From the NCBI RefSeq assembly GCF_014692525.1, contig NZ_JACNYL010000003.1, forward strand, positions 682,001-746,000: a stretch of DNA of 64,000 nucleotides, given 5' to 3'. Of this stretch, positions 1 to 9,845 are shown in pieces (position 1 is the first letter of the stretch; every line of letters begins with the position of its first letter). The DNA is from Sphingobacterium chuzhouense (GTDB taxonomy: Bacteria > Bacteroidota > Bacteroidia > Sphingobacteriales > Sphingobacteriaceae). The translations under genes were made by a program, and so were the position numbers. The notes beneath the pieces were generated by a model. It saw only the letters and a list, made by a program, of their open reading frames with translations. It ran no database searches and was not told the origin of the DNA.

Positions 1-741
1 GATAAGGGCTTCAGAACCATCAAAATAAATGGTACCGGCAAGCTTCGGTTTCTAGATTCCTACAGCGAAATAGACGCTTTGCTGAATCGTTTGGGAACCT
101 TACGGGAGCATTTCGGCATGCAGTTAAATATCGCGATCGATTTTCACGGGCGGGTACACCTGCCCATGGCAAAAATCCTGCTGAAGGAGCTCGAAGCGTA
201 TCGGCCCATCTTCATTGAAGAGCCCCTCCTCTCGCAGAACCTGGAAGGTATTGCTGAATTAAACAAACGTAGCAATATCCCGATTGCACTTGGTGAGCGG
301 CTGTATTCCAGATGGGATTTTAAACCCGTTTTTGAAGGCAGGGTAGCGGATATCATCCAACCAGACCTGTCCCATGCCGGAGGCATAACAGAATGTAAAA
401 AGATTGCAAATATGGCGGAGGTCTACGACATCGCCTTGGCTCCCCACTGCCCCTTAGGGCCTATAGCACTGGCCGCGTGTTTACAACTAGACGCCAACGC
501 CTACAATGCCACGATACAAGAGCAAAGTTTAGGCATCCACTATAACGAAACGAATGATCTGCTGGATTATATCAAAAATCCTGCTGTGTTTGCTTATGAA
601 GGTGGTTTTGTGGACATACCGACCGGTCCGGGGCTGGGCATCGAAGTTAATGAAGAATATGTTAAACAAATGGCAACGGTTGGACACAACTGGCACAATC
701 CAATCTGGCGCCATGATGATAATGCAATTGCAGAATGGTAA
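1..741 (+). CDS. dgoD: Galactonate-dehydratase-like enolase-superfamily enzyme, 5' truncated
   Basis: The frame is open from base 1, so the N-terminus lies outside the window; about 246 residues are visible. It is the barrel part of the mandelate-racemase/enolase superfamily. Visible metal and catalytic signatures are AIDFHGR, FIEEPL, GERLYSR and the late APHCPLGP histidine segment. The C-terminal run of NPVF-like, GPGLGIEV and NPIWRHDD motifs resembles galactonate dehydratase. These enzymes dehydrate a sugar acid to a 2-keto-3-deoxy acid. The stop codon overlaps the next gene's start (ATGGTAA), so the two are translationally coupled, and an aldolase next in line fits dehydration followed by retro-aldol cleavage. 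The exact sugar acid (galactonate, rhamnonate or another) cannot be read from this sequence. Confidence 0.85.
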   Translation, partial: DKGFRTIKINGTGKLRFLDSYSEIDALLNRLGTLREHFGMQLNIAIDFHGRVHLPMAKILLKELEAYRPIFIEEPLLSQNLEGIAELNKRSNIPIALGERLYSRWDFKPVFEGRVADIIQPDLSHAGGITECKKIANMAEVYDIALAPHCPLGPIALAACLQLDANAYNATIQEQSLGIHYNETNDLLDYIKNPAVFAYEGGFVDIPTGPGLGIEVNEEYVKQMATVGHNWHNPIWRHDDNAIAEW

Positions 742-1496
742 ATTTAAGTAGATTCGAAGAAAAATTAAATAACGGGGAGGTTGTGATAGGCCCCTTTTCG
801 AAGACCTCAGATGCTTCTATGATCGAGGCAATGGGCTATGCGGGTTTCGATTTTATAATCATCGATTTGGAACATGGCCCCAACAGCATTTTAAATGCGC
901 AGAACCTGGTCAGGGCGGCAGAGATCAGCCATACATTTCCGATTATTCGGGTTCCGGAACTTAACCCATCCCATATAGGCAAAGCTTTGGATATCGGAGC
1001 AAAAGGCGTACAGGTACCGCAGATAACCAGTGCAGAAGAGGCTGCCCGTGCGATTTCTTACGCAAAGTTTGGCCCGCAGGGCGAACGTGGTGTTTGCCGC
1101 TTTGTGCGTGCTGCCAATTTCTCCGATAAAGACCGCTTCGAATATTTTGAACAGGCCAACAAAAATTATGTTATCCTCCAATTGGAAGGCACCGAAGCCA
1201 TTCAGAATCTAGAAGAAATCATCCAAGTGCCGGGTATCGATATTGTTTTCATTGGTCCTTATGATCTCTCTCAGTCGCTGGGTGTCCCCGGGCAGGTCAC
1301 GCATAAGCTTGTTATCGAGAAAATGACAGCGATTATCGATAAGTGTCTGGAAAAAAACATTGTTGTGGGCATTTTTACAGATCAATTGGAAAGCGCACGG
1401 TATTGGAAACGTATGGGCGTTAAATATATTTCTTATTCTGTTGATGTTGGCATCATTCAAGAAGCTTCTAAAACAATCATTAAGGCTATCAGTTAA
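735..1496 (+). CDS. HpcH/HpaI-family class II aldolase
   Basis: A 253-residue TIM-barrel aldolase of the HpcH/HpaI family, close to the family's usual length of about 255. It shows the IDLEHGP segment near residue 45, the LQLEG metal-ligand glutamate and the IGPYDLS aspartate motif typical of divalent-metal pyruvate aldolases. Members cleave 2-keto-3-deoxy sugar acids or 4-hydroxy-2-ketoacids to pyruvate plus an aldehyde. It starts inside the end of the dehydratase-like gene (7-bp overlap), so both are probably made from one mRNA and perform consecutive steps of sugar-acid breakdown. 2-Keto-3-deoxy-L-rhamnonate aldolase is one plausible identity, but substrate is not determined by the sequence alone. 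Confidence 0.85.
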   Translation: MVNLSRFEEKLNNGEVVIGPFSKTSDASMIEAMGYAGFDFIIIDLEHGPNSILNAQNLVRAAEISHTFPIIRVPELNPSHIGKALDIGAKGVQVPQITSAEEAARAISYAKFGPQGERGVCRFVRAANFSDKDRFEYFEQANKNYVILQLEGTEAIQNLEEIIQVPGIDIVFIGPYDLSQSLGVPGQVTHKLVIEKMTAIIDKCLEKNIVVGIFTDQLESARYWKRMGVKYISYSVDVGIIQEASKTIIKAIS

Positions 1497-1685
1497 AAAA
1501 GTTTCTTCTTTCCTACAGCTTAATACCTTTTAGATGCCTATCAAAATCGATTACCCCGTCTGTTGCTCTTTTGGGAATCAAATGTATATATAGATTACGA
1601 GGAATAGCTACCTCGTGAGGGTCAATAACACTGCTGAATACTCCATTGAAATCTCCATGTTTACATATCACAAATTAATTAAAAA

Positions 1686-1711
1686 CCCCTTTAAAAACAA
1701 ATTTAAAGGGG
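1686..1711 (-). terminator. Rho-independent terminator for the MetE-like gene
   Basis: A perfect 10-bp inverted repeat (CCCCTTTAAA / TTTAAAGGGG, loop 1696-1701). On the minus strand it is followed by a T-run (1685-1681, then AATT-rich), so it should stop transcription leaving the gene that ends at 1737. It may also help end the rightward dehydratase-aldolase transcript. Confidence 0.8.
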
Positions 1712-1736
1712 CTCTAACTCTTAGTCAACTCCGTTG

Positions 1737-2726
1737 TTATAGAACCTTTGAAGCTTCCACAAGACGTTTCAATTTAGCATGGGTGACATCAATAGGTACA
1801 TGTCCAAAACCACATTCGCTGGTCAATATCAAGCGGTCGGCTGGAAAGTAATCCAGCGCCGGCTTTATACGCTGACGTATTTCCTCTACAGATTCCAGCT
1901 CGTCACTACGTTGGTCTATTACACCGATCGCCAGGTCTCCTTTAAAATCCCACTGATCAAACAACTCAAGCATGTTGTAACTGAGTGTACAATGCTCCAG
2001 CAAAAGTTCATCTACGGGGACGGCCTTAAAAGCATCAACTATATCAGTATATTTTGTAAAATAGACCCGTTTTCTTCTAGGATTTCCACCACATACATGC
2101 AATCCGATACGCACTTTTTTCGGTAACGACGCGATTAACTCAGCAAGAATTTCAGCTGCCCAAACACTTTCTTCCGGAGATTCCGTCCACATCGGTTCAT
2201 CAAACTGTACGTGTTCACATCCAAGCGCTATAGCTTCCGCGATTTCATCTCGCAAAACATGGGCCCACGCCCGACATAAAGCCTGCGCATCAGGATACAG
2301 ATCTTCGCGCTCGTTTACGCTGAATCGATATAACACATGAGGACCTGTCACCGTCAGTTTCACCTCTACATCGGCTGGAGCTGCGTCACGGGCGATTTTC
2401 CAATTGCGCGCAATATCAAAACGCGGATTCTTAAGTTCACCGATTACTCTAGGACATTCAATTCCAAAACCAGCCGTACCGAAAGAAACCTTAGGCATAT
2501 CTTCAAAAGTAATACCGTCGATACGCTTTTGATAGAAATAGTACATATTCTCACGGTATCCTTCGCCATCGGTAATCGTATCCAATCCCAACTCAGCCTG
2601 ATCTTTTGCCGCCCATTTGATGTAATCATCCACTTCTTCCTGGGTCATTACAGGCCGCTTCATTGTATCTTCCAACTTTTCCGGACGCGGGTAACTCCCC
2701 ACCACTGTATTACGAAATCCTACCAT
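1737..2726 (-). CDS. MetE C-terminal-like cobalamin-independent methyltransferase
   Basis: 329 residues corresponding to the C-terminal catalytic barrel of cobalamin-independent methionine synthase (UROD/MetE-like fold) without the N-terminal domain. The likely zinc ligands are all present: His210 and Cys212 in the HVCGG motif, Glu244 in LLLEH, and Cys305 in TSECGFG. An early VVGSYPRP motif and QFDEP near residue 174 are also typical. Stand-alone proteins of this type transfer methyl groups to or from a thiol, but many lack a proven role, and homocysteine as acceptor is not assured. It is transcribed toward the aldolase and away from the epimerase, with its own terminator. Its place beside sugar-acid genes is not explained by methionine synthesis. 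Confidence 0.8.
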   Translation of the reverse strand: MVGFRNTVVGSYPRPEKLEDTMKRPVMTQEEVDDYIKWAAKDQAELGLDTITDGEGYRENMYYFYQKRIDGITFEDMPKVSFGTAGFGIECPRVIGELKNPRFDIARNWKIARDAAPADVEVKLTVTGPHVLYRFSVNEREDLYPDAQALCRAWAHVLRDEIAEAIALGCEHVQFDEPMWTESPEESVWAAEILAELIASLPKKVRIGLHVCGGNPRRKRVYFTKYTDIVDAFKAVPVDELLLEHCTLSYNMLELFDQWDFKGDLAIGVIDQRSDELESVEEIRQRIKPALDYFPADRLILTSECGFGHVPIDVTHAKLKRLVEASKVL

Positions 2727-2770
2727 ATATTTGCTTAGTATTTTAAAATATCTATAAAGATAGAACTTTT

Positions 2771-3784
2771 CTAGTAAACGGTTTGTAACTGCCTGTTTCG
2801 AGCTTCCTCGATCTGCGCCCGCACCCCATTGGCCAGCGACCTCGGCGTAAATCCAATTTCCTCTTCTAAACGGGCGCCGTCACAACGATCCACCAGGGAT
2901 GTCCGTTGCACGCTCTCGTTGAACTCATACCGAGCATCTGGCACGATGCTCGCGACAGTCTGCATTAACTCCTCTGCCGTCACCGAATGTCCTCCATTGT
3001 TGTACGCGAAGTACTTAAGCTCCGGTTTCAATGTCAGCCGAACAAATTGCTCCGCGACGTCGTCGACATAAATCCAGCAATCACGCGCATGCTTAGAGAA
3101 GGGCAGTTTGACCTCCTTTCCTAATGCCGGATTGGTAGCAAACTCACAAGCCCAGAGAACCGATCCACGCATACGCCCATCTCCGTAGACAACCGGAGGA
3201 CGCATAGAGGCAATACTTGCCCCTTTCGTTTGGATATATTTCTTCGCCGTAAATTCATTTAACATTTTCATAACACCGTAGGTATAGAAATGATCGTCGA
3301 GCGAACAAAAGTCATCCTCCTTAATAGCGTAATCTTCATCGCCGTAGGCGCTATGGTTTGCCCCATAGATTGTTTCACTACTGGCGAACACCAAACGAGC
3401 CAGTTTATGATCCACCACCATATCAAACATATTGACCATACCGAGAATATTGACAGATGCGCCCCGATAATGATCCGCTTCCACTTCGGCACTCATGAGA
3501 TACGCTAAATGGATAACGTGGGTAATATCCGGATAAGTCAAAAAAACGTTGTTTACTGCGCCTCTATCGGATACATCCAGTTCAATAAATGTGGTCTTAC
3601 CAATCTGCTCCTCCAATTCGGCAAGCTTGGTCTCGTCGTTTTTATATTTTAACAAAGCAATCTGCTTCGTCCATTCTATATTCAGGTTCAGGTCTGCAAC
3701 GACTACCGGAATTTTACGTTCCCACAGGTTGACTACAACACGTGCTCCAATAAATCCCGTACCTCCGGTAACTAAAAATTTCAT
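2771..3784 (-). CDS. NAD-dependent epimerase/dehydratase (extended SDR)
   Basis: An extended short-chain dehydrogenase. The start is placed at the ATG at 3784, which puts the Rossmann motif GGTGFIGARV right at the N-terminus as usual; an upstream in-frame ATG would add 21 unusual residues. The catalytic Tyr-x3-Lys is the YGVMK segment, preceded by the SSETIYG serine motif. About 337 residues, normal for UDP-sugar epimerases and uronate-dehydrogenase-like enzymes. It is preceded by a Bacteroidota-type promoter (3864-3896) and is divergent from the Lrp regulator, which may control it. Neighbouring sugar-acid genes suggest a sugar or sugar-acid substrate, but this is inference. Confidence 0.8.
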   Translation of the reverse strand: MKFLVTGGTGFIGARVVVNLWERKIPVVVADLNLNIEWTKQIALLKYKNDETKLAELEEQIGKTTFIELDVSDRGAVNNVFLTYPDITHVIHLAYLMSAEVEADHYRGASVNILGMVNMFDMVVDHKLARLVFASSETIYGANHSAYGDEDYAIKEDDFCSLDDHFYTYGVMKMLNEFTAKKYIQTKGASIASMRPPVVYGDGRMRGSVLWACEFATNPALGKEVKLPFSKHARDCWIYVDDVAEQFVRLTLKPELKYFAYNNGGHSVTAEELMQTVASIVPDARYEFNESVQRTSLVDRCDGARLEEEIGFTPRSLANGVRAQIEEARNRQLQTVY

Positions 3785-3863
3785 AAATAATACTGTGTTT
3801 TTTCGTTGAACAGTTTTGCAGATGTGAGCATCCCAATCTCCTCGCATCTACTTATGCACTGCA

Positions 3864-3896
3864 CAAAGTTAGTTTCTGTTTATTAATAACCACAAT
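3864..3896 (-). promoter_or_regulatory. Promoter of the epimerase gene
   Basis: On the minus strand TAACTTTG (3871-3864) matches the Bacteroidota -7 consensus TAnnTTTG. A TTG element about 21 nt upstream (near 3893-3896) is a weak -33 match. The predicted leader is about 75 nt. Confidence 0.5.
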
Positions 3897-3962
3897 TTTT
3901 TACATAATTAGATATTTTAACCATATAATATATATTTTTAGCATAATTAGCTTTTTGTTTAG

Positions 3963-3970
3963 TAGATTTG
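3963..3970 (+). promoter_or_regulatory. -7 promoter element of the Lrp-type gene
   Basis: TAGATTTG matches TAnnTTTG exactly and lies 28 nt before the chosen ATG at 3998. No good -33 TTTG is visible at the expected distance, so this is moderate evidence only. It supports the ATG start over the TTG at 3968, which would fall inside the promoter. Confidence 0.45.
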
Positions 3971-3997
3971 TCCCACTCGAAAGTGTTTTATGCTATT

Positions 3998-4459
3998 ATG
4001 GAAGAACTCGACAAGACGGACCTGTTGTTATTGAAAATATTGGCGGACAATTCCAACCACACTATTAAAGAATTGGCCAAACGGGTGAATCTCTCGCCTA
4101 CTCCAGTGCTGCAACGAGTTAGGAGGTTAGAGAATAATGGATATATCAAAAAATATATCGCGTTACTCAATCCTGAGAAATTTAGCCAAGGATTTATCGT
4201 TTTCTGTAACATTAAACTGAAGCGACACGACCGTCAGGTGGGTCATCGGCTAGTAACAGAGATCCTAAAGATCGATGAAGTGGTAGAGTGCTATAATGTC
4301 TCCGGCGATTATGATTTTATTTTAAAAGTGTTTGCAAAGGATATGAAGCATTACCAAGAGTTTGTATTCAACAAACTAGGCACACTCGAAAGCATCGGCA
4401 GTACACACAGTACGTTTGTCATGGCCGAAATAAAAAACTCCCACAATATAAATCTGTAG
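3998..4459 (+). CDS. Lrp/AsnC-family transcriptional regulator
   Basis: 153 residues, the usual Lrp/AsnC size: an N-terminal winged HTH (MEELDKTDLLLLK, then LAKRVNLSPTPVLQRVRRLE) and a C-terminal RAM/ligand-binding domain with VVECYNVSGDYDFIL. The ATG at 3998 is preferred over the TTG at 3968 because it gives the canonical N-terminus and the -7 promoter element overlaps 3968. Family members sense amino acids or other small molecules and regulate neighbouring metabolic genes, often including themselves. Divergent placement from the epimerase gene makes that gene a plausible target. Confidence 0.9.
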   Translation: MEELDKTDLLLLKILADNSNHTIKELAKRVNLSPTPVLQRVRRLENNGYIKKYIALLNPEKFSQGFIVFCNIKLKRHDRQVGHRLVTEILKIDEVVECYNVSGDYDFILKVFAKDMKHYQEFVFNKLGTLESIGSTHSTFVMAEIKNSHNINL

Positions 4460-4479
4460 AGCGTCCTGGACCCATACGG

Positions 4480-5388
4480 TCAGAAACGCTCGTCCACAAG
4501 CTCTTTATTGACGAGCGCTCCGGTAGCATTTCCAGAAGCCACAGCATTTGCTACCGAGCGCATCATTTCGACATTGTCGCCACAAGCAAAAACACCTGCT
4601 ACAGTGGTCTCTTGCAGCGTATTGACACGGATATAACCGTATTCCGTCAAAGCACAGCCCAACACTACAGGAATATCTGAATGCTGTTCGAAAGGTAAAG
4701 CAGCATATACCGCTTTAAATGTCTCACGGCTACCATCTGCGAAAACCACCTCTTCAACACGACCATCTTGATGTACGATCTCGACAACCCCTTTCTCCGT
4801 AATCGCGATATCATTCGCTTTCAATTTCTCCGCAGCAGGAAAATCAAGCTCAACTCTACCATTCGTGAGAAGCGTAAGATCATCCGTCAAGTTGTTTATC
4901 AAAGACGCTAGATGATAAGCTTTCGCTCCATTGGCAAGAATGGCCGTTTTCGCATTACGAAATTCATAACCATGACAATATGGACAGTGAATCACGGTTA
5001 TTCCCCAACATTCCGAAAAACCCGGAATATCGGGCATAATATCTTTTATACCAGTGGCAAATATGAGTTTTTGCCCACTGAAGGTCTCACCAGTCTGGGT
5101 AGTCACCGTAAATCCTTGGTCTGTTTTCGAAGCCCCAACGGCAAGACCATGATGAAACTTTATAGTGTCGTATTTCATGAGTTGCCTTCTGGCTTCTGCA
5201 GCGATCTGACCGGGCGTATGCCCATCATGCGTAAGGAAGTTCTGCGAATGCGGAGTTTGCAAATTGCAAGGCTGTCCGCTGTCGATAACTAATACAGAGC
5301 GTAAAGAACGGCCTAAGGACATAGCCGCTGACAGGCCGGCGTAACTACCACCGATAATGATAACTTCGAAGTTTACACATTTCTCCAT
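4480..5388 (-). CDS. Thioredoxin-reductase-like FAD/NAD(P)H oxidoreductase
   Basis: 302 residues, a compact two-domain TrxR-type flavoprotein. The FAD motif GGSYAGLSAA is near residue 13, the redox-active pair is Cys135-Pro-Tyr-Cys138 in CPYCHGYE, and the late ACGDN motif binds FAD. The CPYCHGYE signature separates this group from housekeeping TrxB (CATC) and resembles dithiol oxidase/reductases of the GliT-like branch. It may reduce a thioredoxin-like or small disulfide substrate in the cytoplasm. It converges with the Lrp gene and is divergent from the sorbosone-dehydrogenase-like gene; no operon partner is evident. Confidence 0.85.
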   Translation of the reverse strand: MEKCVNFEVIIIGGSYAGLSAAMSLGRSLRSVLVIDSGQPCNLQTPHSQNFLTHDGHTPGQIAAEARRQLMKYDTIKFHHGLAVGASKTDQGFTVTTQTGETFSGQKLIFATGIKDIMPDIPGFSECWGITVIHCPYCHGYEFRNAKTAILANGAKAYHLASLINNLTDDLTLLTNGRVELDFPAAEKLKANDIAITEKGVVEIVHQDGRVEEVVFADGSRETFKAVYAALPFEQHSDIPVVLGCALTEYGYIRVNTLQETTVAGVFACGDNVEMMRSVANAVASGNATGALVNKELVDERF

Positions 5389-5577
5389 AACATATACATC
5401 ATTCCACTACCAATAGATCTGCCATATGAACAATTTAAAGTCAGTACTGTTTTTTGGCATCCCAAAATGTGAATCCTTTATACCTATTTATGACAAAGTC
5501 AAGAGAAACTGCCGTTTTATGGGAACCATCCCTTTAAAAAATTGTTACTAAAATAATAAGCAAACAGACAATAACAT

Positions 5578-6960
5578 ATGAAACAGAAGATTGTATCTCG
5601 GACAAGACATTTAGCAATACTATTACCAGCCATAGTCCTTCTAATTTCCTGCGGCCAGTCAGGCAATAAAACCTCGAACGAAACCGATACATTAATCCGT
5701 GACGACGATACCAGCGCTATTACCAACGAATATGGTGTCGATGTCAAATTAAAAGCGCCTTTCGATACACCACCACAGAACAAATTTGCAAAAGTAATTG
5801 GCTGGAACGGCGAAAGTACGCCAACTGCACCATTAGGATATCAGGTAATCGCATTCGCTCGCGACCTTAATAGCCCGCGCAACATTTATGTAGCGGAAAA
5901 CGGGGATGTTTTTGTGGCCCAGTCGCGAACAGAAAAGGAAAGAGAAGATCCTGAGAAAGAGAACTCCCGCAATCTTTTTCGCGATAAAAGTCCTAACGAG
6001 ATACTGCGCTTCCGGGATAAAGATAATGATGGTATAGCTGACAAGAAAGACATTATTTTAACGAACCTATCACAACCTTATGGCATGTTGATAATCGGTA
6101 ATTTTTTCTATGTAGCAAACACCGATGCGTTAGTGCGGTTCCCATATGATCCTTCTACAGGAAAAGTAACAAGCAAACCTGAAAAGGTTCTCTCGCTACC
6201 CGCAGGAGGGTATAATAACCACTGGACGCGCAACCTCACTACAAACGAAGATAAATCCAAGATATATATATCTGTTGGGTCAGGCAGCAACGTCGGTGAA
6301 AACGGCATGGACAAGGAAGCTGGCAGAGCGCTGATCCTCGAGATCAATCCTGATGGATCCGGTAGGCAGATATATGCTGCGGGCCTACGGAACCCGGTAG
6401 GCATGGATTGGGAACCCACCACAAAGCAATTGTGGACTGCCGTAAATGAACGGGACGAGTTGGGCGACGAAATTGTGCCCGATTATATTACCGCAGTACA
6501 ATTCGGTGGCTGGTATGGTTGGCCATATACCTACTGGGGCAAGCATATCGACCCCCGATGGAATCCCCAACACGACCAACATCTGGGAACCGCACCTGAT
6601 TCGTTGACCACCAAATCGCTTACGCCAGATTACGCGCTTGGTTCGCATACTGCGTCATTAGGCTTAGCATTTAGCAAGACGTCGGCCTTCCAACAAGGTG
6701 CATACATTGGCCAACATGGATCTTGGAATCGCTCGAGCTTGGTTGGGTACAAAGTGGTGTTCGTTCCATTTGAACAAGGCAAACCTACAGGGGAACCCGA
6801 AGACTTCTTGACAGGTTTTATCGCTAACAAAGAAAAAGCTGAGGTCTACGGTCGTCCGGTAGCGGTGGTGTTCACACCACACTATATGCTCGTTTCCGAC
6901 GACGCCGCCAATGTCATCTGGGCGGTATTGCCTGAAAAAGACAAAACAGCTACCCAGTAG
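5578..6960 (+). CDS. Sorbosone/glucose dehydrogenase-like beta-propeller lipoprotein
   Basis: 460 residues. The N-terminus is a lipoprotein signal with lipobox LISC (Cys25), so the mature protein is probably anchored in the periplasm or outer membrane. The body matches the L-sorbosone dehydrogenase/GSDH six-bladed propeller family: DLNSPRNIYVAENGDVFVAQ, YGMLIIGNFFYVANTD-type strands, GLRNPVGMDW, and the late HGSWNR segment. Such proteins oxidise aldoses or sugar aldehydes, commonly with PQQ; whether this organism makes PQQ cannot be seen here. The gene is monocistronic and converges on the catalase gene, with a shared hairpin between them. Confidence 0.82.
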   Translation: MKQKIVSRTRHLAILLPAIVLLISCGQSGNKTSNETDTLIRDDDTSAITNEYGVDVKLKAPFDTPPQNKFAKVIGWNGESTPTAPLGYQVIAFARDLNSPRNIYVAENGDVFVAQSRTEKEREDPEKENSRNLFRDKSPNEILRFRDKDNDGIADKKDIILTNLSQPYGMLIIGNFFYVANTDALVRFPYDPSTGKVTSKPEKVLSLPAGGYNNHWTRNLTTNEDKSKIYISVGSGSNVGENGMDKEAGRALILEINPDGSGRQIYAAGLRNPVGMDWEPTTKQLWTAVNERDELGDEIVPDYITAVQFGGWYGWPYTYWGKHIDPRWNPQHDQHLGTAPDSLTTKSLTPDYALGSHTASLGLAFSKTSAFQQGAYIGQHGSWNRSSLVGYKVVFVPFEQGKPTGEPEDFLTGFIANKEKAEVYGRPVAVVFTPHYMLVSDDAANVIWAVLPEKDKTATQ

Positions 6961-7010
6961 ATTCCGACACGTGAGGAATGGGAACAGGTGTAAAATTATA
7001 ATTAGTAAAC

Positions 7011-7041
7011 ATAGTTGGCCAGCGTAATGCTCGCCAACTAT
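7011..7041. terminator. Bidirectional terminator hairpin between convergent genes
   Basis: A 9-bp perfect stem (ATAGTTGGC / GCCAACTAT) extended inward by AGC/GCT across a C-C mismatch. It lies between the rightward dehydrogenase gene and the leftward catalase gene. AT-rich sequence on both sides suits bidirectional termination, although neither side has a pure T-run. Confidence 0.6.
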
Positions 7042-7059
7042 TCGATATAACCCCGTTGT

Positions 7060-9210
7060 TTAGACGGCTATATGTGTGGTATGTGGCTCTCGCAACCAGT
7101 TTCGGTGTTTAGCCAGTGCGCTGGCAAACTGTTCTGGCGTTCCGTTCAATAAAATGGCTTCATCATTGACAAAGTCCTTTGCAGCCGAAAGTTGAAACAG
7201 TTCTTCAGCGTCCCCGTCAAAGGCAATTGTCTTACAATGCTTTAACGTTTCATTTATAAATTTAAACACCTTTCCCTCTTGTTTAAGCACTTGTATACTC
7301 TTGGCACCTCCAGGGATATACAATGCATCAAAAAGTACGCTTTCCGTTGTCATCAATGCATGGTCCACTTTGTGCTCTCTGTTATCTTCGCTAGATACAG
7401 TACCACCATGTGGTGCTATAAGTAGAAAATTCGCATGTTTTAGCTCTTCGAGATACGTTCTCATCTTTTGTAACGCAGCCGAATCAAACCCTTTCGCCAC
7501 CAATACGGCAATTTTTCTGCTCTCTATAGTGGCGGCCGGCAACCGTTCTTGGCTGAGGGCCTCTGACTTTTCCAAATAATGTTTAACCGCAGGAGGTTCA
7601 TGTTTGTGCGGATCCGCATCGGCACCAATGTTTTGATTTATAGGTTCTTCTATACCGGTCGGTATTTGCATTCCCAGCTTGTCTGCCACAGCCGTGGCTA
7701 ACCGATTATCTATCTGTGACAAAAGCCACAACATGCGTTGTTTAATCGGATCTAACATACATTTCCCCAATTCAAATGCGTAAGCATTAATCAAATGAGT
7801 CTGTTCCCACGTTGTTAAACTCCTAAAAAACAAAGCCGGTTGCGAAAAATGATCATTAAAGCTGGGACTCCTGTCCCTAATCTTTTTGCCGTCTATCCGC
7901 TCCTCAAAGGATGTAAACCCGCCCTCTGCCATCTTCGCTAAATGCGGGCATCCCCCACCTATTGTATTAGGGAAATACGCCGCTTTACCTTTGTTTATCG
8001 TCATGCGCATTTGCGCGTCGCGATGGTTATTGTGCACTTCGTTGACCGCACGGTTGATGGGTATTTCCCGAAAGTTAGGTCCCCCCAAACGAGAAAGCTG
8101 CGTGTCCGTATAAGAAAAAAGTCGTCCTTGTAATAATGGATCATTCGTAAAATCGATACCCGGCACAATGTGTCCGGGATGGAAAGCCACCTGCTCGGTT
8201 TCTGCAAAGAAATTGTCTGGGTTGTGATTCAATGTCATCTTCCCGATAATTTTTACAGGCACAAGTTCTTCGGGAACAAACTTGGTTGCATCCAGCAGGT
8301 CGAACTCATACTTATGTTCATCTTCTTCCGGAATGATCTGTAAACCAAGCTCCCATTCAGGAAAATGTCCAGCTTCTATAGCCTCCCACAAATCGCGCCG
8401 ATGAAAATCAGGGTCTGCGCCGTTTATTTTTACTGCCTCATCCCAGGTAACGGAATGAATACCTAATTTTGGTTTCCAATGAAACTTGACAAAATGTGAT
8501 TCTCCCTGCGCGTTGACCAGTCTAAAGGTATGAATGCCAAAACCTTCCATCATCCGGTAGCTCCTCGGAATACCCCTATCACTCATTGCCCACATATGAT
8601 TATGCAACGATTCGGTGGCCAGCGAAATAAAGTCATAGAACGTGTCGTGTGCAGACGCTGCTTGCGGAATCTCCCAGTCAGGTTCAGGTTTCACCGAATG
8701 TATAATATCCGGAAACTTCATCGCGTCTTGGATAAAAAATACAGGCGTATTATTTCCGACAAGATCAAATATACCTTCCTGCGTGTAAAACTTAACGGCA
8801 AATCCCCGAATATCCCGTGCCAGATCCCCGGAACCTTTGCTTCCAGCTACAGTAGAAAACCTGACAAAAACTGGAGTTCGATGCTCGGTATCCGTAAAAA
8901 TTCGAGCACGAGTATATTTACTCATATCTTCATATAGTTCGAAGTAGCCATGAGCACCGGAACCGCGGGCATGTACAATCCGCTCCGGGATACGTTCGTG
9001 GTCAAAATGGGTAATTTTCTCACGAAGGATAAAATCTTCTAATAAAGAAGCGCCTCGTTCGCCAGCCTTCAATGAGTTCGCATCGTCGTTTATTTTTACA
9101 CCTTGATCTGTTGTCATCGGTTTCCCCTCACTCGAGACTTTATTCTTCTGCAGATCATTCATTTTAGAATGAAAGGGGCATCCAGAAGTTTCCTGTTCAT
9201 TTTTTTTCAT
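7060..9210 (-). CDS. katE: Large-subunit catalase (HPII type)
   Basis: 716 residues, a clade-2 catalase. The haem catalase core has catalytic His80 in [12 protein letters not shown], catalytic Asn in [12 protein letters not shown] (about 153-154) and the proximal haem tyrosine in [14 protein letters not shown]. The C-terminal 150 residues or so form the extra flavodoxin/DJ-1-like domain found only in large catalases. It dismutates hydrogen peroxide in the cytoplasm. It is alone in its transcription unit. Upstream, a perfect 12-bp palindrome (TACAAATTTGTA, 9316-9327) could be part of its control region, but no regulator is assigned to it. Confidence 0.95.
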   Translation of the reverse strand: MKKNEQETSGCPFHSKMNDLQKNKVSSEGKPMTTDQGVKINDDANSLKAGERGASLLEDFILREKITHFDHERIPERIVHARGSGAHGYFELYEDMSKYTRARIFTDTEHRTPVFVRFSTVAGSKGSGDLARDIRGFAVKFYTQEGIFDLVGNNTPVFFIQDAMKFPDIIHSVKPEPDWEIPQAASAHDTFYDFISLATESLHNHMWAMSDRGIPRSYRMMEGFGIHTFRLVNAQGESHFVKFHWKPKLGIHSVTWDEAVKINGADPDFHRRDLWEAIEAGHFPEWELGLQIIPEEDEHKYEFDLLDATKFVPEELVPVKIIGKMTLNHNPDNFFAETEQVAFHPGHIVPGIDFTNDPLLQGRLFSYTDTQLSRLGGPNFREIPINRAVNEVHNNHRDAQMRMTINKGKAAYFPNTIGGGCPHLAKMAEGGFTSFEERIDGKKIRDRSPSFNDHFSQPALFFRSLTTWEQTHLINAYAFELGKCMLDPIKQRMLWLLSQIDNRLATAVADKLGMQIPTGIEEPINQNIGADADPHKHEPPAVKHYLEKSEALSQERLPAATIESRKIAVLVAKGFDSAALQKMRTYLEELKHANFLLIAPHGGTVSSEDNREHKVDHALMTTESVLFDALYIPGGAKSIQVLKQEGKVFKFINETLKHCKTIAFDGDAEELFQLSAAKDFVNDEAILLNGTPEQFASALAKHRNWLREPHTTHIAV

Positions 9211-9551
9211 GGCAATTTAGTTTTTATCTTTCTATTTCTATGAGTTGTTTACATAAAGAAGAACATATGGTTCACGCGAAAGTTTTTCTAAAATAAATTT
9301 CCTGAGAGACCGAAATACAAATTTGTACTATAACGAATTGTACACTATCGGCTGGTACTTTGCAGAGACCTTTTATCGCCGCGAAAAAAGTGCGCACATG
9401 GAGAATATTTACAATGTTCGGTGCGGGAATCTACGGTATTTTAGCTAAATTTGTGAAGTAAATCAGTATATGAAACCGAGATGTGAAAATCATTGGCACA
9501 AGGCAATAATCGTTTGTCTGAGCTCTCGTTAGTTATAAGAAAAAACAATAG
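9211..9551. other. Divergent intergenic region between katE and the YgiBC-like operon
   Basis: 341 bp without a gene. It holds the palindrome TACAAATTTGTA (9316-9327), about 105 bp upstream of katE, and a -7-like TAAATTTG (9446-9453) pointing rightward about 100 bp before the lipoprotein gene at 9552. No convincing -33 partner was seen for the latter. Confidence 0.4.
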
Positions 9552-9845
9552 ATGAAATATTTATTATCGGTACTTTGCTTTATCAGCATCACGTCTTGTC
9601 ATAACAGACAAAACGAACAAGCATTGGAGCAATTGGATAAAAAATCGGCACGGGAGGTCACTTTGAAAACGGTGACTCAAGGAGACTCGGTACTTCATAT
9701 CACCTCACAGCGTATCTGGTTCAATGGCGAACAAATTACTGCTGCAAGTGATACCATCATAACGCCCTTGGCACCGGGAACTTGGAATACAATGGATTCA
9801 TCAGCCACATTGAGCAAAGTGCCGATCTATGTAACTGTACAATAA
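9552..9845 (+). CDS. Small lipoprotein of unknown function
   Basis: 97 residues with a lipoprotein signal ending in the ITSC lipobox (Cys16). The mature part is short and mostly polar, with no domain I recognise. Its stop overlaps the next start by one base (TAATG), placing it first in a three-gene operon with a YgiB-like lipoprotein and a YgiC-like ATP-grasp protein. The tight coupling suggests these envelope proteins act with the ATP-grasp enzyme, but no function is known. Confidence 0.7.
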   Translation: MKYLLSVLCFISITSCHNRQNEQALEQLDKKSAREVTLKTVTQGDSVLHITSQRIWFNGEQITAASDTIITPLAPGTWNTMDSSATLSKVPIYVTVQ

